From assembly GCA_031279975.1 (NCBI GenBank), contig JAITHL010000074.1, forward strand, positions 1 to 48,439: a stretch of 48,439 nt of DNA. Direction: 5' to 3'. The position numbers and the translations under genes are program-made. This document shows, one piece after another, positions 1-9,763 of the stretch. The stretch comes from Treponema sp. (GTDB lineage: Bacteria; Spirochaetota; Spirochaetia; Treponematales; Breznakiellaceae). The stretch's first letter is position 1. Each line of letters starts with the position of its first letter. The notes below the pieces were generated by a model. The model saw nothing but the letters and a program-made list of their open reading frames with translations, was not told the origin of the DNA and ran no database searches.

Positions 1-28
1 CTGTTCTGAAACTTCAGTTTCAGAACAG
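1..28. repeat. Perfect 13-bp inverted repeat (family A-like)
   Basis: CTGTTCTGAAACT-tc-AGTTTCAGAACAG; shares TTTCAGAACAGCT with the element at 7616-7651. Confidence 0.8.
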
Positions 29-43
29 CTTCCGCTTAAAAAC

Positions 44-76
44 GCGGTTTCATAAGGCTTTAGCCTGAGAAACCGC
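44..76. repeat. Nested hairpin
   Basis: GCGGTTTC ... AGGCTttAGCCT ... GAAACCGC. Confidence 0.7.
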
Positions 77-78
77 AG

Positions 79-115
79 GACGTGTTCCGAAACCAACCGG
101 GTTTTGGAACACGTC
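79..115. repeat. Family A palindromic element
   Basis: GACGTGTTCC...GGAACACGTC 10-bp perfect arms; core GAAACCAACCGGGTTTT repeats inverted at 7616-7651. Confidence 0.8.
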
Positions 116-247
116 TATTTGGTATAATACCCGCCGCGCGGCATACCGTCAAGAGGGTGTACCAGCAATTGAGAATTTTTTCTATGAAAATAATTCCTCC
201 TTCTCAATCCTTGGGAAGAAACCGCCGATAAAGAAATGAGGTGGCGT

Positions 248-844
248 ATGAAAATCGGGCAAGCGCTTGAACTGCATTCAAGCGGATTTTCCTCCTATGA
301 AGCCTGTCTTTCCCTCTTAACCCAAGAACAGGAATACTTGGAAGCCGTAGCGGGCCTTCAGCGTTTGGCGCGGGAGGCGGCGGTGGCGCGTGATTGGCAT
401 GAATTTGAAACCCTGCTCGGTTGCTTGGAGCGTATGGGTGGCGAATTTGAGGTTTTGGACCAGGAACGGACGCGGGTTTTCGCGCTCCTTGGCGGCGGAT
501 CGCGGGAGTGGGCGCCGGATGGGGATGAAGTCGGCAGGCCCGGCGCCGGGGCGATGCCGGAGGAGTATTCCCAGGCGGAACAGCGCGGTTTTTATGCCCT
601 CATCGCGGCATTTCCCGATGCCCAGCGGCGGGCCGCCGCCGAGGTATACCGGCGGCTTAAAGAGGAGTGCCTGCGGATACGGCTGGCCAATGTATCCCTG
701 CTGGGATACCTGCGGGAAGCGCGGGCTGTGGCGGAGGGATTCCTCAGCGCGGTGTTTCCGGCGCGGAAGCATACCACCTATTCCCGGCGGGGCCGCCAGG
801 TGGAAGCGGATGCGCGATGCATGATCCTAAATCAGGAATGTTGA
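248..844 (+). CDS. FlgN-like flagellar chaperone / hypothetical protein upstream of flgK
   Basis: Helical ~200 aa ORF directly upstream of flgK; start at 248 preferred over 236 because of AGGTGG Shine-Dalgarno (SD)-like sequence. Confidence 0.6.
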   Translation: MKIGQALELHSSGFSSYEACLSLLTQEQEYLEAVAGLQRLAREAAVARDWHEFETLLGCLERMGGEFEVLDQERTRVFALLGGGSREWAPDGDEVGRPGAGAMPEEYSQAEQRGFYALIAAFPDAQRRAAAEVYRRLKEECLRIRLANVSLLGYLREARAVAEGFLSAVFPARKHTTYSRRGRQVEADARCMILNQEC

Positions 845-933
845 TTTTATGATGAAAGAAGGGGCGAATGGGGATGAATGGTCTGCGGGGCGTTTGGTTA
901 AGCGCTCTCGCGGGTTGAACTCAAGGAGGAGTT

Positions 934-2823
934 ATGACATCAACCTTTATGGGAATTGAAATTGGGAAACGGGCGGTGCTGGCCCACCAGCAGGCCCTCA
1001 ATACAACCGGCCACAATCTTTCAAACCTGTCCACCGAAGGGTATTCCCGGCAGCGGGTGGAGATGGCGGCCTTTGATCCCCTGTACTTGCCGGGGCTCAA
1101 CCGGGCCGAGACCCCCGGCCAGCTGGGGCAGGGAACCGTTGTTGAGCGGATTGAACGGATGCGGGATCAGTTGCTGGATAGAAGGATCATCGCCCAGTCC
1201 GGCGGGGAAGGGTACTGGACGGCCCGGGATCCGTATGTCCGCATGATGGAGCAGGCATACCTGGAAGTGGGAAGCGCCTCTATCCGGGGCAAGATGGACG
1301 CTTTTTGGGATGCCTGGCAGGAACTTTCCCTCTTTCCCGCGGATACCGCCCCCCGGGAAGCGGTTCTGGAACGGGGGAAATCGCTGATAGACGGCATTCA
1401 TGAACGGTATAAGAGCCTCAAGGGTTTGCAGGACATGGCCGAGGGGGATATCCGGCTGACGGTTGAGCGGCTTAATGAGCTGTCCCGTGAGATAGCGGGG
1501 CTTAACCGGAATATCCAGCGGATACGGGCACAGGGGGATAATCCCAATGATTTGATGGATCGCCGGGACCTTCTCGCGGACAAGCTCTCCTCCCTGGTGG
1601 ATGTGCGGGTGGATAACCGGGACCCGGATGAATTTATGATCCACACCGGCGGCTTTATACTGGTCCAGGGAAGCATCGCCCGGCAGTTTGCCCTGGAAGG
1701 GGGATCGGAAACTGAGGGGTATTCCCGTATTGTATGGGAAGATACGGGGGATGACGCCCGTTTCCAGGACGGCAGTCTAGCGGCCTTGTTAGAGTTGCGG
1801 GATCATACCATCCAGGAAGAAATACGGAGCGTGGATTCCATGACCATGAATTGTATCGATCTGGTAAATGAGATTCACCGTTCCGCTTACGGCCTCAACG
1901 GTTCCACCGGCTTGGATTTCTTCGCCGAGCGCCCTTTTATTACCAATGTGAACGGCAATTACGACCGGGATGGAGACGGGGAATACGATTCCAGCTATAT
2001 CTTCCGCATAAACGGGACCGCCGCGCTGGAGAGCAAGGCCCAGGCCGGACTGGAGGGGGTCATAACTCTTTCCGGCGCCGGGGGAAATGTGGAGGTACCC
2101 TATTATCCCACTGATACGGTGGGGGATATTGTGGCCCGGATTAACAATTCCGGCGCGGAGGTCGTTGCCCGGCTTAACCGGGACGGCAATCTTTCCCTCA
2201 AGGGAACCCCGGTTTCCGGCTCCCTTCGGCCTAACGGGAATCCTGATTTTGTAATCCGGCATATTGAGGATTCTGGACGCTTTCTGGCGGGGTATGCGGG
2301 GGTTTTAAACGCCCCGGGTCCCGGCGGCGCCTATGACTGGGCCGCGCCGGACGCGGTAGCCGCGCTGGAGGGAGGTCCCCGGAATTGGACCGTCGCCCCC
2401 ACCGCCCATCCCGCGGGGTGGATTGAGGTGAACCCCGCGCTCCTCAAGGATGCCGCTTCGGTTGCCGCGGGGTATGGGGAAAACGGCAGGCCGGCGAATC
2501 CCGGCAATGGGGACGCGGCTATGGCTATCGCCGCTATACGGAATACTTCGGTTATGGTCGGGCGGCTTGGAACCTTTGACGATTACTTTGCCGACGCGGT
2601 AGGCCGTATGGGTACCTTGGGCGCCCAGAGCCGGGATATGCTGGAAACCCAGAATCTGATTATGAAGGAACTCCGGGATATGCGCCAGTCGATTTCCGGG
2701 GTAAATATGGATGAGGAATTAGCCAATATGATTAAGTTTCAGCATGGCTATGCGGCGGCGGCCCGGTTCATCACCACCGTCAATGCCCTTTTGGACACCC
2801 TTATCAACCGGGTGGGCGTATAA
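934..2823 (+). CDS. flgK: Flagellar hook-associated protein 1
   Basis: N-terminal MGIEIGKRAVLAHQQALNTTGHNLSNLSTEGYSRQRV; C-terminal NMDEELANMIKFQHGYAAAARFITTVNALLDTLINRVG. Confidence 0.95.
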   Translation: MTSTFMGIEIGKRAVLAHQQALNTTGHNLSNLSTEGYSRQRVEMAAFDPLYLPGLNRAETPGQLGQGTVVERIERMRDQLLDRRIIAQSGGEGYWTARDPYVRMMEQAYLEVGSASIRGKMDAFWDAWQELSLFPADTAPREAVLERGKSLIDGIHERYKSLKGLQDMAEGDIRLTVERLNELSREIAGLNRNIQRIRAQGDNPNDLMDRRDLLADKLSSLVDVRVDNRDPDEFMIHTGGFILVQGSIARQFALEGGSETEGYSRIVWEDTGDDARFQDGSLAALLELRDHTIQEEIRSVDSMTMNCIDLVNEIHRSAYGLNGSTGLDFFAERPFITNVNGNYDRDGDGEYDSSYIFRINGTAALESKAQAGLEGVITLSGAGGNVEVPYYPTDTVGDIVARINNSGAEVVARLNRDGNLSLKGTPVSGSLRPNGNPDFVIRHIEDSGRFLAGYAGVLNAPGPGGAYDWAAPDAVAALEGGPRNWTVAPTAHPAGWIEVNPALLKDAASVAAGYGENGRPANPGNGDAAMAIAAIRNTSVMVGRLGTFDDYFADAVGRMGTLGAQSRDMLETQNLIMKELRDMRQSISGVNMDEELANMIKFQHGYAAAARFITTVNALLDTLINRVGV

Positions 2824-2918
2824 ATTGCGAGGGAAGCCCTGCTTTGAGACGAAAGCCCGAATATGGGGGCTTCTTACCCTATTGCGTAATGCAATGAGCA
2901 AATACCGGGCGTCTGTAA

Positions 2919-3005
2919 GACAAGGCTGGTTAGCGGCAGGTTAATCAGCCTTGTCCTAGGGGAAGGCTGATTGCGTCCTTGGCTGGATGCAATCAGCCCT
3001 TTTTA
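2919..3005. repeat. Family B elements in tandem; second copy resembles a terminator
   Basis: GACAAGGCTGgTTA...TTAATCAGCCTTGTC-CTAG-GGGAAGGCTGATTGC...GCAATCAGCCcTTTTTAG. Confidence 0.75.
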
Positions 3006-3032
3006 GGTTTTTCAAGATAAGAGGAGAAGCGT

Positions 3033-4298
3033 GTGAGACGTATTGCGACCAATATGCCCAATGACGATGTGCAGTATTATCTTCGGCGTCAGGAAGAGGG
3101 GCTTTCCGCTATGCAATCGAAAATCGCCGGACAGCGGCGGATACGGGAACTGCGGGACGATCCCCTGGCTGCTTCCCACGCGGTGCGGTATGAGTCATAC
3201 CTCGCCCGGCTGGAACGGTTTGAAAAGAACACCCTCTATGCCCGGGATCATTACAATGAGGTTGACGCCTATCTGAGGCAGGCCAATGATGTGTTACAGC
3301 GGGTCCGGGAGATATCCGTGCTGGGCGCTAATGGGACCTATGCAAAGGAAGATATGAAGTATATGGCCTTGGAGGTAAACGAGCTTTTGAAAGAGCTGGT
3401 TTCCCTTGCCAATGCCGCCGGTTCAGACGGCAAGCGGCTTTTTGCCGGGGACCGGGCCTTTACCGAGCCATTCCGGGTAGTGGAAGCCGGGGTAGCGGAG
3501 GGCGGGGAAGCTATGGTGGTCCGGGTAGAATACCGGGGCGCCGGATCGGCGAGAAAAGCTGAAATAACCGATCAGACCTATGCCCATTTGGATATTGGGG
3601 GAGGGGAGGCGTTCTGGGCGGAAAAAATGCAGATCTATTCCACCGTGGATGCGTCCCAATACCGGGCTGAAACCGCCGGGGTTATCTATGTGGACGGTGA
3701 AGCCATAACGGTCAGCCCTGGGGATACCCTGTATTCGATAGCGGCCAAGATCAATGAGTCCGCGGCGCCGGTTAAGGCCTCTGTTGATCCGGAAACCCGC
3801 GGGCTTGCCCTGGAAGGAACCAACGCCCATTTGATCCGCCTGGAGGATGGGGCCGCGACGGCGGAACGCCCCGCGTCACGGGTCTTGCAGGACCTGGGAA
3901 TGATCAGCGCCAATACGGATCCCGCCGCGCCCAACTGGAGCGGCGCGGCCCGGGTAAGCGGCGGTTCGGTTTTTGATATGGCGATCCGCCTGCGGGACGC
4001 CCTGCTCCGGGGGGACGGCGATTTTATCGGCGGGCAGGGCATCGGCGGCATAGACCTGGCTTTGACGAACATACAGAGCCGGCTTGCCGCAAACGGAAGC
4101 CGGCAGGAACGGGCGGAAGCATCGTGGCAGCGGCTTAACCAGGAGATTCCCAATGTTGCCGCCGCTTTGAGCCGGGAATCCGCCTTGGATTATGCGAGCG
4201 CCGCCACCGATTTAAAGATGCTGGATTTTGCCCATAAAGCAACCCTGCAAACCGCGGCAAAAATACTCCCCCCAAGTCTTTTAGACTTTTTACGGTAA
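3033..4298 (+). CDS. flgL: Flagellar hook-associated protein 3
   Basis: MRRIATNMPNDDVQYYLRRQEEGLSAMQSKIAGQRRIRELRDDPLAASHAVRY; follows flgK; GTG start. Confidence 0.93.
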   Translation: MRRIATNMPNDDVQYYLRRQEEGLSAMQSKIAGQRRIRELRDDPLAASHAVRYESYLARLERFEKNTLYARDHYNEVDAYLRQANDVLQRVREISVLGANGTYAKEDMKYMALEVNELLKELVSLANAAGSDGKRLFAGDRAFTEPFRVVEAGVAEGGEAMVVRVEYRGAGSARKAEITDQTYAHLDIGGGEAFWAEKMQIYSTVDASQYRAETAGVIYVDGEAITVSPGDTLYSIAAKINESAAPVKASVDPETRGLALEGTNAHLIRLEDGAATAERPASRVLQDLGMISANTDPAAPNWSGAARVSGGSVFDMAIRLRDALLRGDGDFIGGQGIGGIDLALTNIQSRLAANGSRQERAEASWQRLNQEIPNVAAALSRESALDYASAATDLKMLDFAHKATLQTAAKILPPSLLDFLR

Positions 4299-4315
4299 AC
4301 CGGGAGCGTGGGGCT

Positions 4316-4762
4316 GTGAAGGTATTGAGCAAAGCCTATGGGGCTGTCGAGGTGGATGACCGGCAAAGGATTACCTTTCCCGGAGGGCTTTTTGGGTTTG
4401 AGTCCTTGAAGAGCTATGTGCTGCTGGACGCGGAACGGCAGCCCTTTTATTGGCTCCAGTCCACGGAGGTTGAACAACTGGCCTTCATCCTGGTGAGCCC
4501 CTTTCTCTTTAGACCTGATTATGAGGTGGATATCGGCGATGAGGATATGAAAGAAATCGGCGTCGCCGATCCCAATGAGGCCCTTATCTTTTCCATTGTA
4601 ACCATACCGCAGGACGGCGTTATGACCGCGAACCTACAGGGACCCCTGATCATCAACCGGGGAGCCCGCCTCGGTATGCAAGCCGTCCTCAGCGATCCCC
4701 GGTGGAAAACCAAACATGATATTATGGGTGAGTTAGCCTCCGCAAGGAAAGCTCCATGTTGA
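4316..4762 (+). CDS. fliW: Flagellar assembly factor FliW
   Basis: [22 protein letters not shown]...[20 protein letters not shown]; overlaps csrA. Confidence 0.95.
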   Translation: MKVLSKAYGAVEVDDRQRITFPGGLFGFESLKSYVLLDAERQPFYWLQSTEVEQLAFILVSPFLFRPDYEVDIGDEDMKEIGVADPNEALIFSIVTIPQDGVMTANLQGPLIINRGARLGMQAVLSDPRWKTKHDIMGELASARKAPC

Positions 4763-4989
4763 TACTATCCAGAAAAGTCAATGAAAGGATAATGATTGGA
4801 GAGGATATATCCATATCGATCATCGAGATACGGGGCGATCAGGTGCGGCTGGGGGTCAACGCGCCCAAGATGGTCAAGGTGTTCCGGCAGGAGGTCTTCG
4901 ACGCGATAAGGGCGGAGAATAAAGCGGCGGCGGAATCCAAGCCCATATTTCCCGCATTCGATCTGGGGGTTAAACGGGACCCCTTCTAA
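4756..4989 (+). CDS. csrA: Carbon storage regulator CsrA
   Basis: [38 protein letters not shown]. Confidence 0.97.
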   Translation: MLILSRKVNERIMIGEDISISIIEIRGDQVRLGVNAPKMVKVFRQEVFDAIRAENKAAAESKPIFPAFDLGVKRDPF

Positions 4990-6086
4990 CCATGCTTCTT
5001 GTCCTTATTCTCTTCATAATGCGCGTTAAAATCAACGGCGATGGGGTAAAAAACATCCAGCAGGAGGGGATTGAATTGGGTCCCCCTTCCCTCCATTATT
5101 TTTTCCACCGTTGCCCTATGGGGAAAGGGCGGTTTATAGCTCCGCTCCATCCTGAGCGCGTCATAGACATCCGCGATGGACACAATCTGGGCTGAGAGGG
5201 GTATCATATCTCCTTCAAGCTGAAAGGGGTAGCCGGTACCGTTCCATTTTTCATGGTGGCTTAGGGCAATATCCTTAGCCATGGGATTGGGATAGGTGGA
5301 TAAAATAAAGGCGCCGTTTTTGGTATGTTCCTGTATTATGGTCCATTCCCATTTTGAAAGGGGGCCTTCTTTATTCAAAATATCGTCGGGGGTCCCAATT
5401 TTCCCCACATCATGCATGGACGCGAGAAAGCCGATGTTATCGATAAAATCCGCGTCGATGCGGGCATTGCCGGAACTCTTGAAAAATTCCTCCGCAATCC
5501 GGCGGGAATAGAAATTAACCCGGGTAATATGTTTTCCCGTATTGTTATCCTTGAGTTTTGACGCTTCCAGCAGGCTCATAAAGACGCTCCGCAGGAGCCG
5601 CCGGTTTTCCAGGGTAACATCATCAAAAATAACCGCGAATTCAGAGGGGTTTTTTATATTCATATCCGCGATAAAGAGATAGACCCGGGTCTCTATGGTT
5701 GCCATATCCCGGGATTTCATCCGGGCCATGCCCTTCCAGGAATAGCCGTTTGCGCCGAGGGTTACCGCGTCCCGTATATTCCTGACATCCTCAATTTCAA
5801 AGGACCCGCCGAATATATCGATAAAATACCGTCCCTCTAGGTAAAAAAATCCGGTAAAAAGATTTTCGCAGGCCCTGTTGGCAAAGATGATTTTCATGTT
5901 CTTGTCGAGCAATAAAACCGGAAAAATACTATTGATAAAGGGGTTAAACTGAATGCGTTTGGCCGGCTTGCGCTCAGGCCGCTTGGGGGGTATGGCTTCC
6001 GGCGCTTCTTCTTCCGTTATTTCAAGAACCTCGGCTTCTTCGTCGCCGGGGAATTCAATGCTTTTTTTATGATTGCCCATACCCAA
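4986..6086 (-). CDS. PAS-like plus HD-GYP-type phosphohydrolase, putative c-di-GMP phosphodiesterase
   Basis: [48 protein letters not shown] motifs. Confidence 0.88.
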   Translation of the reverse strand: MGMGNHKKSIEFPGDEEAEVLEITEEEAPEAIPPKRPERKPAKRIQFNPFINSIFPVLLLDKNMKIIFANRACENLFTGFFYLEGRYFIDIFGGSFEIEDVRNIRDAVTLGANGYSWKGMARMKSRDMATIETRVYLFIADMNIKNPSEFAVIFDDVTLENRRLLRSVFMSLLEASKLKDNNTGKHITRVNFYSRRIAEEFFKSSGNARIDADFIDNIGFLASMHDVGKIGTPDDILNKEGPLSKWEWTIIQEHTKNGAFILSTYPNPMAKDIALSHHEKWNGTGYPFQLEGDMIPLSAQIVSIADVYDALRMERSYKPPFPHRATVEKIMEGRGTQFNPLLLDVFYPIAVDFNAHYEENKDKKHG

Positions 6087-6108
6087 CCATCCTTGCCGCC
6101 GCTCCCCG

Positions 6109-6807
6109 CTATATGCCGGCCTTCAATTCCGCGTCGCTTTTCCTTATATAGAGCGGGCCGTCAGCGCCTCCATTGTTATTGGCAACTATACTCCAATGGC
6201 GGGAATATTCCAAGAGTTCCCGGCATTTACTCCTTCGGTACGCGGGGTCGATCACAACCCGGTCTTTCCCCAAAAGGCCCTCTAGGGCATACTTGGCTGC
6301 GGGAGCGTCGGGACCGGTGAGCAGAACCGGTGCGCCGCCGGAGGCTCCCGGAAGTTCCGGGGCGCCGTGTATCGCGGCTGCCAGTTCCTGGGCTGTGGCA
6401 TCCAGGTATCCGGTAAGCCGTTTATGTTTTTGGTAGAGGGCGGTGAAAAACCGTTGTTTTTTCGCATCGATCACCGGAACGACAAGGCCGGGCCATAGGG
6501 AGTAGGGGGCCGCTAAACAATCCAAGGTGGGCGCTGAAACCATGGGGATGCCCAGGGCCGCGGCAAGCCCCTTGGCCGTCGCAAAGCCGATCCGCAACCC
6601 TGTAAAGGAACCCGGCCCCCGCATACAGGCCGTCATCTGCAAGTCTTCCCGGTTCATGCCGGAACACCGGATCAGCCAATCCACCATGGGCATAAGCGTT
6701 TCAGCGTGGGCGGGGCCGGCGTCGAATTCCATATACCGGACCGCGTCATGGGAAGCAACCGCAACGGCTAAAACAGCGGTTGCCGTGTCAATGGCAAGGA
6801 TATTCAC
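6109..6807 (-). CDS. tsaB: tRNA t6A biosynthesis protein TsaB
   Basis: MNILAIDTATAVLAVAV...GPGSFTGLRIGFATAKGLAAALGIP. Confidence 0.93.
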   Translation of the reverse strand: MNILAIDTATAVLAVAVASHDAVRYMEFDAGPAHAETLMPMVDWLIRCSGMNREDLQMTACMRGPGSFTGLRIGFATAKGLAAALGIPMVSAPTLDCLAAPYSLWPGLVVPVIDAKKQRFFTALYQKHKRLTGYLDATAQELAAAIHGAPELPGASGGAPVLLTGPDAPAAKYALEGLLGKDRVVIDPAYRRSKCRELLEYSRHWSIVANNNGGADGPLYIRKSDAELKAGI

Positions 6808-7244
6808 GGTTTCTCATCCCAGGGAATGGGTTCTGAAGACCGGATACGAATAGTCCGCCTATCGCCGCTTTGGGGTTCCAGTTCAATGGTGATTGCCCCG
6901 GCGGGAATAGACCTTGGGATACGTTCGCTCCATTCGATGACGGACACCCCGTTCCCATAGAGGAATTCTTCCGCTCCCAGGGAGGCAAAATCAGCATCCC
7001 CCGCTAAACGGTAGGCGTCTATATGATACAGGGGGAGCCTTCCCGCATATTCAACAATTATGGTATACGTAGGGCTGGTTACCGCTTCCGGTACGCCGAG
7101 CCCGCAGGCTATCCCTTGGGCCAGACAGGTCTTCCCCGCCCCAATGCCGCCCCGCAGGGCCACCACGCTGCCTCCGGTTAAGAGGCGGGCGAGGCGCTCC
7201 CCAACGGCGGCGGTCTCCTCCGGCGAGGCGGATAGGATGACCAA
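6804..7244 (-). CDS. tsaE: tRNA t6A biosynthesis ATPase TsaE
   Basis: GGIGAGKTCLAQGIACGLG, SPTYTII, HIDAYRL, VIEWSERIP; overlaps tsaB. Confidence 0.93.
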   Translation of the reverse strand: MVILSASPEETAAVGERLARLLTGGSVVALRGGIGAGKTCLAQGIACGLGVPEAVTSPTYTIIVEYAGRLPLYHIDAYRLAGDADFASLGAEEFLYGNGVSVIEWSERIPRSIPAGAITIELEPQSGDRRTIRIRSSEPIPWDEKP

Positions 7245-7245
7245 T

Positions 7246-7509
7246 TCAGCCAGGGAGTCCCCCAGCGTCGTCGAGGTCCTGTAAATATTTTTTTACTTCC
7301 CGTATCAAGGGCGCTAGAGGATAATCAACGGGATCAATGATGGTAACAAAAACCCCCCGTTGGCCGGTGGGCATTGTTTCTATGGTAAAATTGATCCTCC
7401 GCTCTTCGGTCTTATGCAATATTTCCAGAACGAGCATTCCAGAAAACAGCCTCCGGTAATAAATGGGCACATCTTTTCGTTCAATATCTTTTACCGTAAC
7501 AACCTTCAT
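7246..7509 (-). CDS. Conserved hypothetical protein, 87 aa
   Basis: ORF tightly packed upstream of tsaE; no family recognised. Confidence 0.65.
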   Translation of the reverse strand: MKVVTVKDIERKDVPIYYRRLFSGMLVLEILHKTEERRINFTIETMPTGQRGVFVTIIDPVDYPLAPLIREVKKYLQDLDDAGGLPG

Positions 7510-7615
7510 ATCCCTTATAATACCTTTCTCTCTCTAGTATACCGCCCCCCGCCGCCGCGGGGTATGGCGTTTTTTATGATACCGGGGTTCTATTTTGATA
7601 AACCGGGCATCAATA

Positions 7616-7651
7616 GACGTGTCCTAAAACCCGGTTGGTTTCAGAACAGCT
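7616..7651. repeat. Family A palindromic element
   Basis: GACGTGTCCTAAAACCCGGTTGGTTTCAGAACAGCT, reverse complement of the core at 79-115; abuts the PilZ-gene stop codon. Confidence 0.8.
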
Positions 7652-8773
7652 CTAATCTTTATTATATTCAAATACCGTGGCGTTGATACTATTGGCCGCC
7701 CGCCGGGGAACCTTGGTGAATTTGATATGCATGGTGGCGTTTCCCGATCTTCCCCGGTTAAGCCGCAACACCTGGCCCAGGACCGCTATTTTGGCGGAAT
7801 TCTCATGATCGAATTCAATTTTAAGCCTGGTACCCGCGTTAATGGACCCGCTGGTCGTGATTGCGCACCCCCCAATGGACAGGTCTATCAGATTCCCTGA
7901 AAAACGGCGGGGATCCACCTGCATCTTCAATTCTTTCCGCCTTTTGGAACCGCTCTCTTCCAGGGTAACGATTTGGTAGGCGCAACGGGACCCTATCTGC
8001 CGGCGTTTAAACCGCCGCTGCATCAGGCCCTTGGGTTTTCCAAGCCGGGCAAGCTCCAGCGCGGCACCCTTGGATGTTTTCGTGGCCCCGACCACTTGCG
8101 CCTCGCAAACAAACGCCTGGTTAGCCTTGGTAAAGAATGAAAGGGAACCCTTGGCGCCGTTGTTGATCTTGATAGGAATCCCACGGGCGTTAACTGGCGT
8201 AGTGACGAGTATATTGTTCCCCTTAGTTGAAACGATGCGGACCGGATACCCCTCTCCCCCAAGGGTAAAGACCGCCGACATATTCTCGGAAACCTGGGGG
8301 GCGCCGGTAACATTGGTATTTTTGACAGCTTCAATGGAATTCCTGACCGAAAAGAGGACGGCCATCTGCTTCTGCGCTTCTTCCTCCGTTTCCGCCGCCC
8401 GCTCGATATACCGGAACGCCCGCTTAAAATGCTTATCCAAGACTTCCGAATTGGCCAAAACCCTTTCAGGATCGTTGACGCCATTATTTTTAAAGACAAA
8501 ATCCAAAATTTTAATCTGATCTTTATTTAATCCATAGGGTTTAACCAGCCGCCGCAGGGTAAAGGAACTGAATTTCTTCCCCGCCGCGGGTTCTTTGGTT
8601 TTCCGGTAGCCGGAAGACCCTTTGATTTTAGGACGTACCAGCTTTACGATCAGGGAAACCAGAATGATGACAAGGACAATAATCCCCAGGACAACCGCGG
8701 CTCTGGGATCGTCTTCTTTAAAATAATTATCCTGTAATAAATAAAAGGAAATTCTGGGAAATCGGAGATACAT
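7652..8773 (-). CDS. Membrane-anchored PilZ domain protein
   Basis: N-terminal TM VVLGIIVLVIILVSLIVKL; QRRFKRRQIG...SGNLIDLSIGGCAITTSGSINAGTRLKIEF. Confidence 0.85.
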   Translation of the reverse strand: MYLRFPRISFYLLQDNYFKEDDPRAAVVLGIIVLVIILVSLIVKLVRPKIKGSSGYRKTKEPAAGKKFSSFTLRRLVKPYGLNKDQIKILDFVFKNNGVNDPERVLANSEVLDKHFKRAFRYIERAAETEEEAQKQMAVLFSVRNSIEAVKNTNVTGAPQVSENMSAVFTLGGEGYPVRIVSTKGNNILVTTPVNARGIPIKINNGAKGSLSFFTKANQAFVCEAQVVGATKTSKGAALELARLGKPKGLMQRRFKRRQIGSRCAYQIVTLEESGSKRRKELKMQVDPRRFSGNLIDLSIGGCAITTSGSINAGTRLKIEFDHENSAKIAVLGQVLRLNRGRSGNATMHIKFTKVPRRAANSINATVFEYNKD

Positions 8774-8785
8774 TGATCCCTCCCC

Positions 8786-9646
8786 CTATACTAATGATAC
8801 AACCGAAGCCTTAATAGCGGCATAGAATGTCCGCAACCGGGGCGCGAGTTCGTATTCCGCTAAATCCCCCACCAATACCACATCCTTTGATTCATAGGCG
8901 GCTAACAATTCCTTCAACGCGGCGCAAAATTCTTCTAAAAAAGTATACACCGGAATTGAATCAATAACAAGAGCGTCTATCCCTTCCATTTTCGACTGGA
9001 GCAGGACAAAGAGCCGGAAAATTTTTTCCGTAATACCCGAAAAGAGGGAAACCGTTTCAGCAGCCCGTTTATCCTTACCGGTTTGAATATCCAGCGGTAA
9101 TTCCTCAAGCCGCCCGGTGATTCCCCCAACCAGGGATTCCATCCGGGCATACTCTTCCCTTGGGTCCTTGAGTTCCCGAATCCGTTCATCCACCACCGTT
9201 AGGGCGCCGGTTTCCGGCCCGTACGCAAGGCCGGTTTCCTGTGTACGCCCGGTTAAACCGCCGTTGATGAGCTTGAAGAGTTCGGGATTTTCCGCCCTCA
9301 AGAAACTTGACGCCGCGCTGGTTTGCCAGTCCTCTTGAATACGCCGCTTTTCGTTAGGGGGCGCGGCGGTATAGGCTTCCAGGCATTCCCGGGCGTCTTG
9401 GAGCGCGTCTAGAATCAGCTCCGTTTGGGGGCAGACCTTGATATTTACGCTGTGGATTCCCTGCAAATCCCGGTTGAACACCTCAGGAACCGCGTTACCC
9501 GTGATCGATTCCCCATCAATTTCAAGCCCCTTTAACCGGTAGCCGGAACTCCGCAGCCAATCTTCCATCCCGGATAATAACTCCCCCATGGTCCGTTCCG
9601 AATCCAAGGTAATATCCGCTGGCTGTCCGTTAATACATATATCCAT
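8786..9646 (-). CDS. Hypothetical protein in flagellar cluster
   Basis: 286 aa ORF between pilZ gene and fliD, same strand. Confidence 0.7.
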   Translation of the reverse strand: MDICINGQPADITLDSERTMGELLSGMEDWLRSSGYRLKGLEIDGESITGNAVPEVFNRDLQGIHSVNIKVCPQTELILDALQDARECLEAYTAAPPNEKRRIQEDWQTSAASSFLRAENPELFKLINGGLTGRTQETGLAYGPETGALTVVDERIRELKDPREEYARMESLVGGITGRLEELPLDIQTGKDKRAAETVSLFSGITEKIFRLFVLLQSKMEGIDALVIDSIPVYTFLEEFCAALKELLAAYESKDVVLVGDLAEYELAPRLRTFYAAIKASVVSLV

Positions 9647-9763
9647 GATCTCTATCTCGGCATGTATCCCGCGTTTTTTAAGGGAAAGGCGCTCCGCCGG
9701 GGCGGCTCCCCGGTTCCCCGGCCGCCGCTCCCCTGGACGTACGCCCCGGTAAGCCGGACGGCC

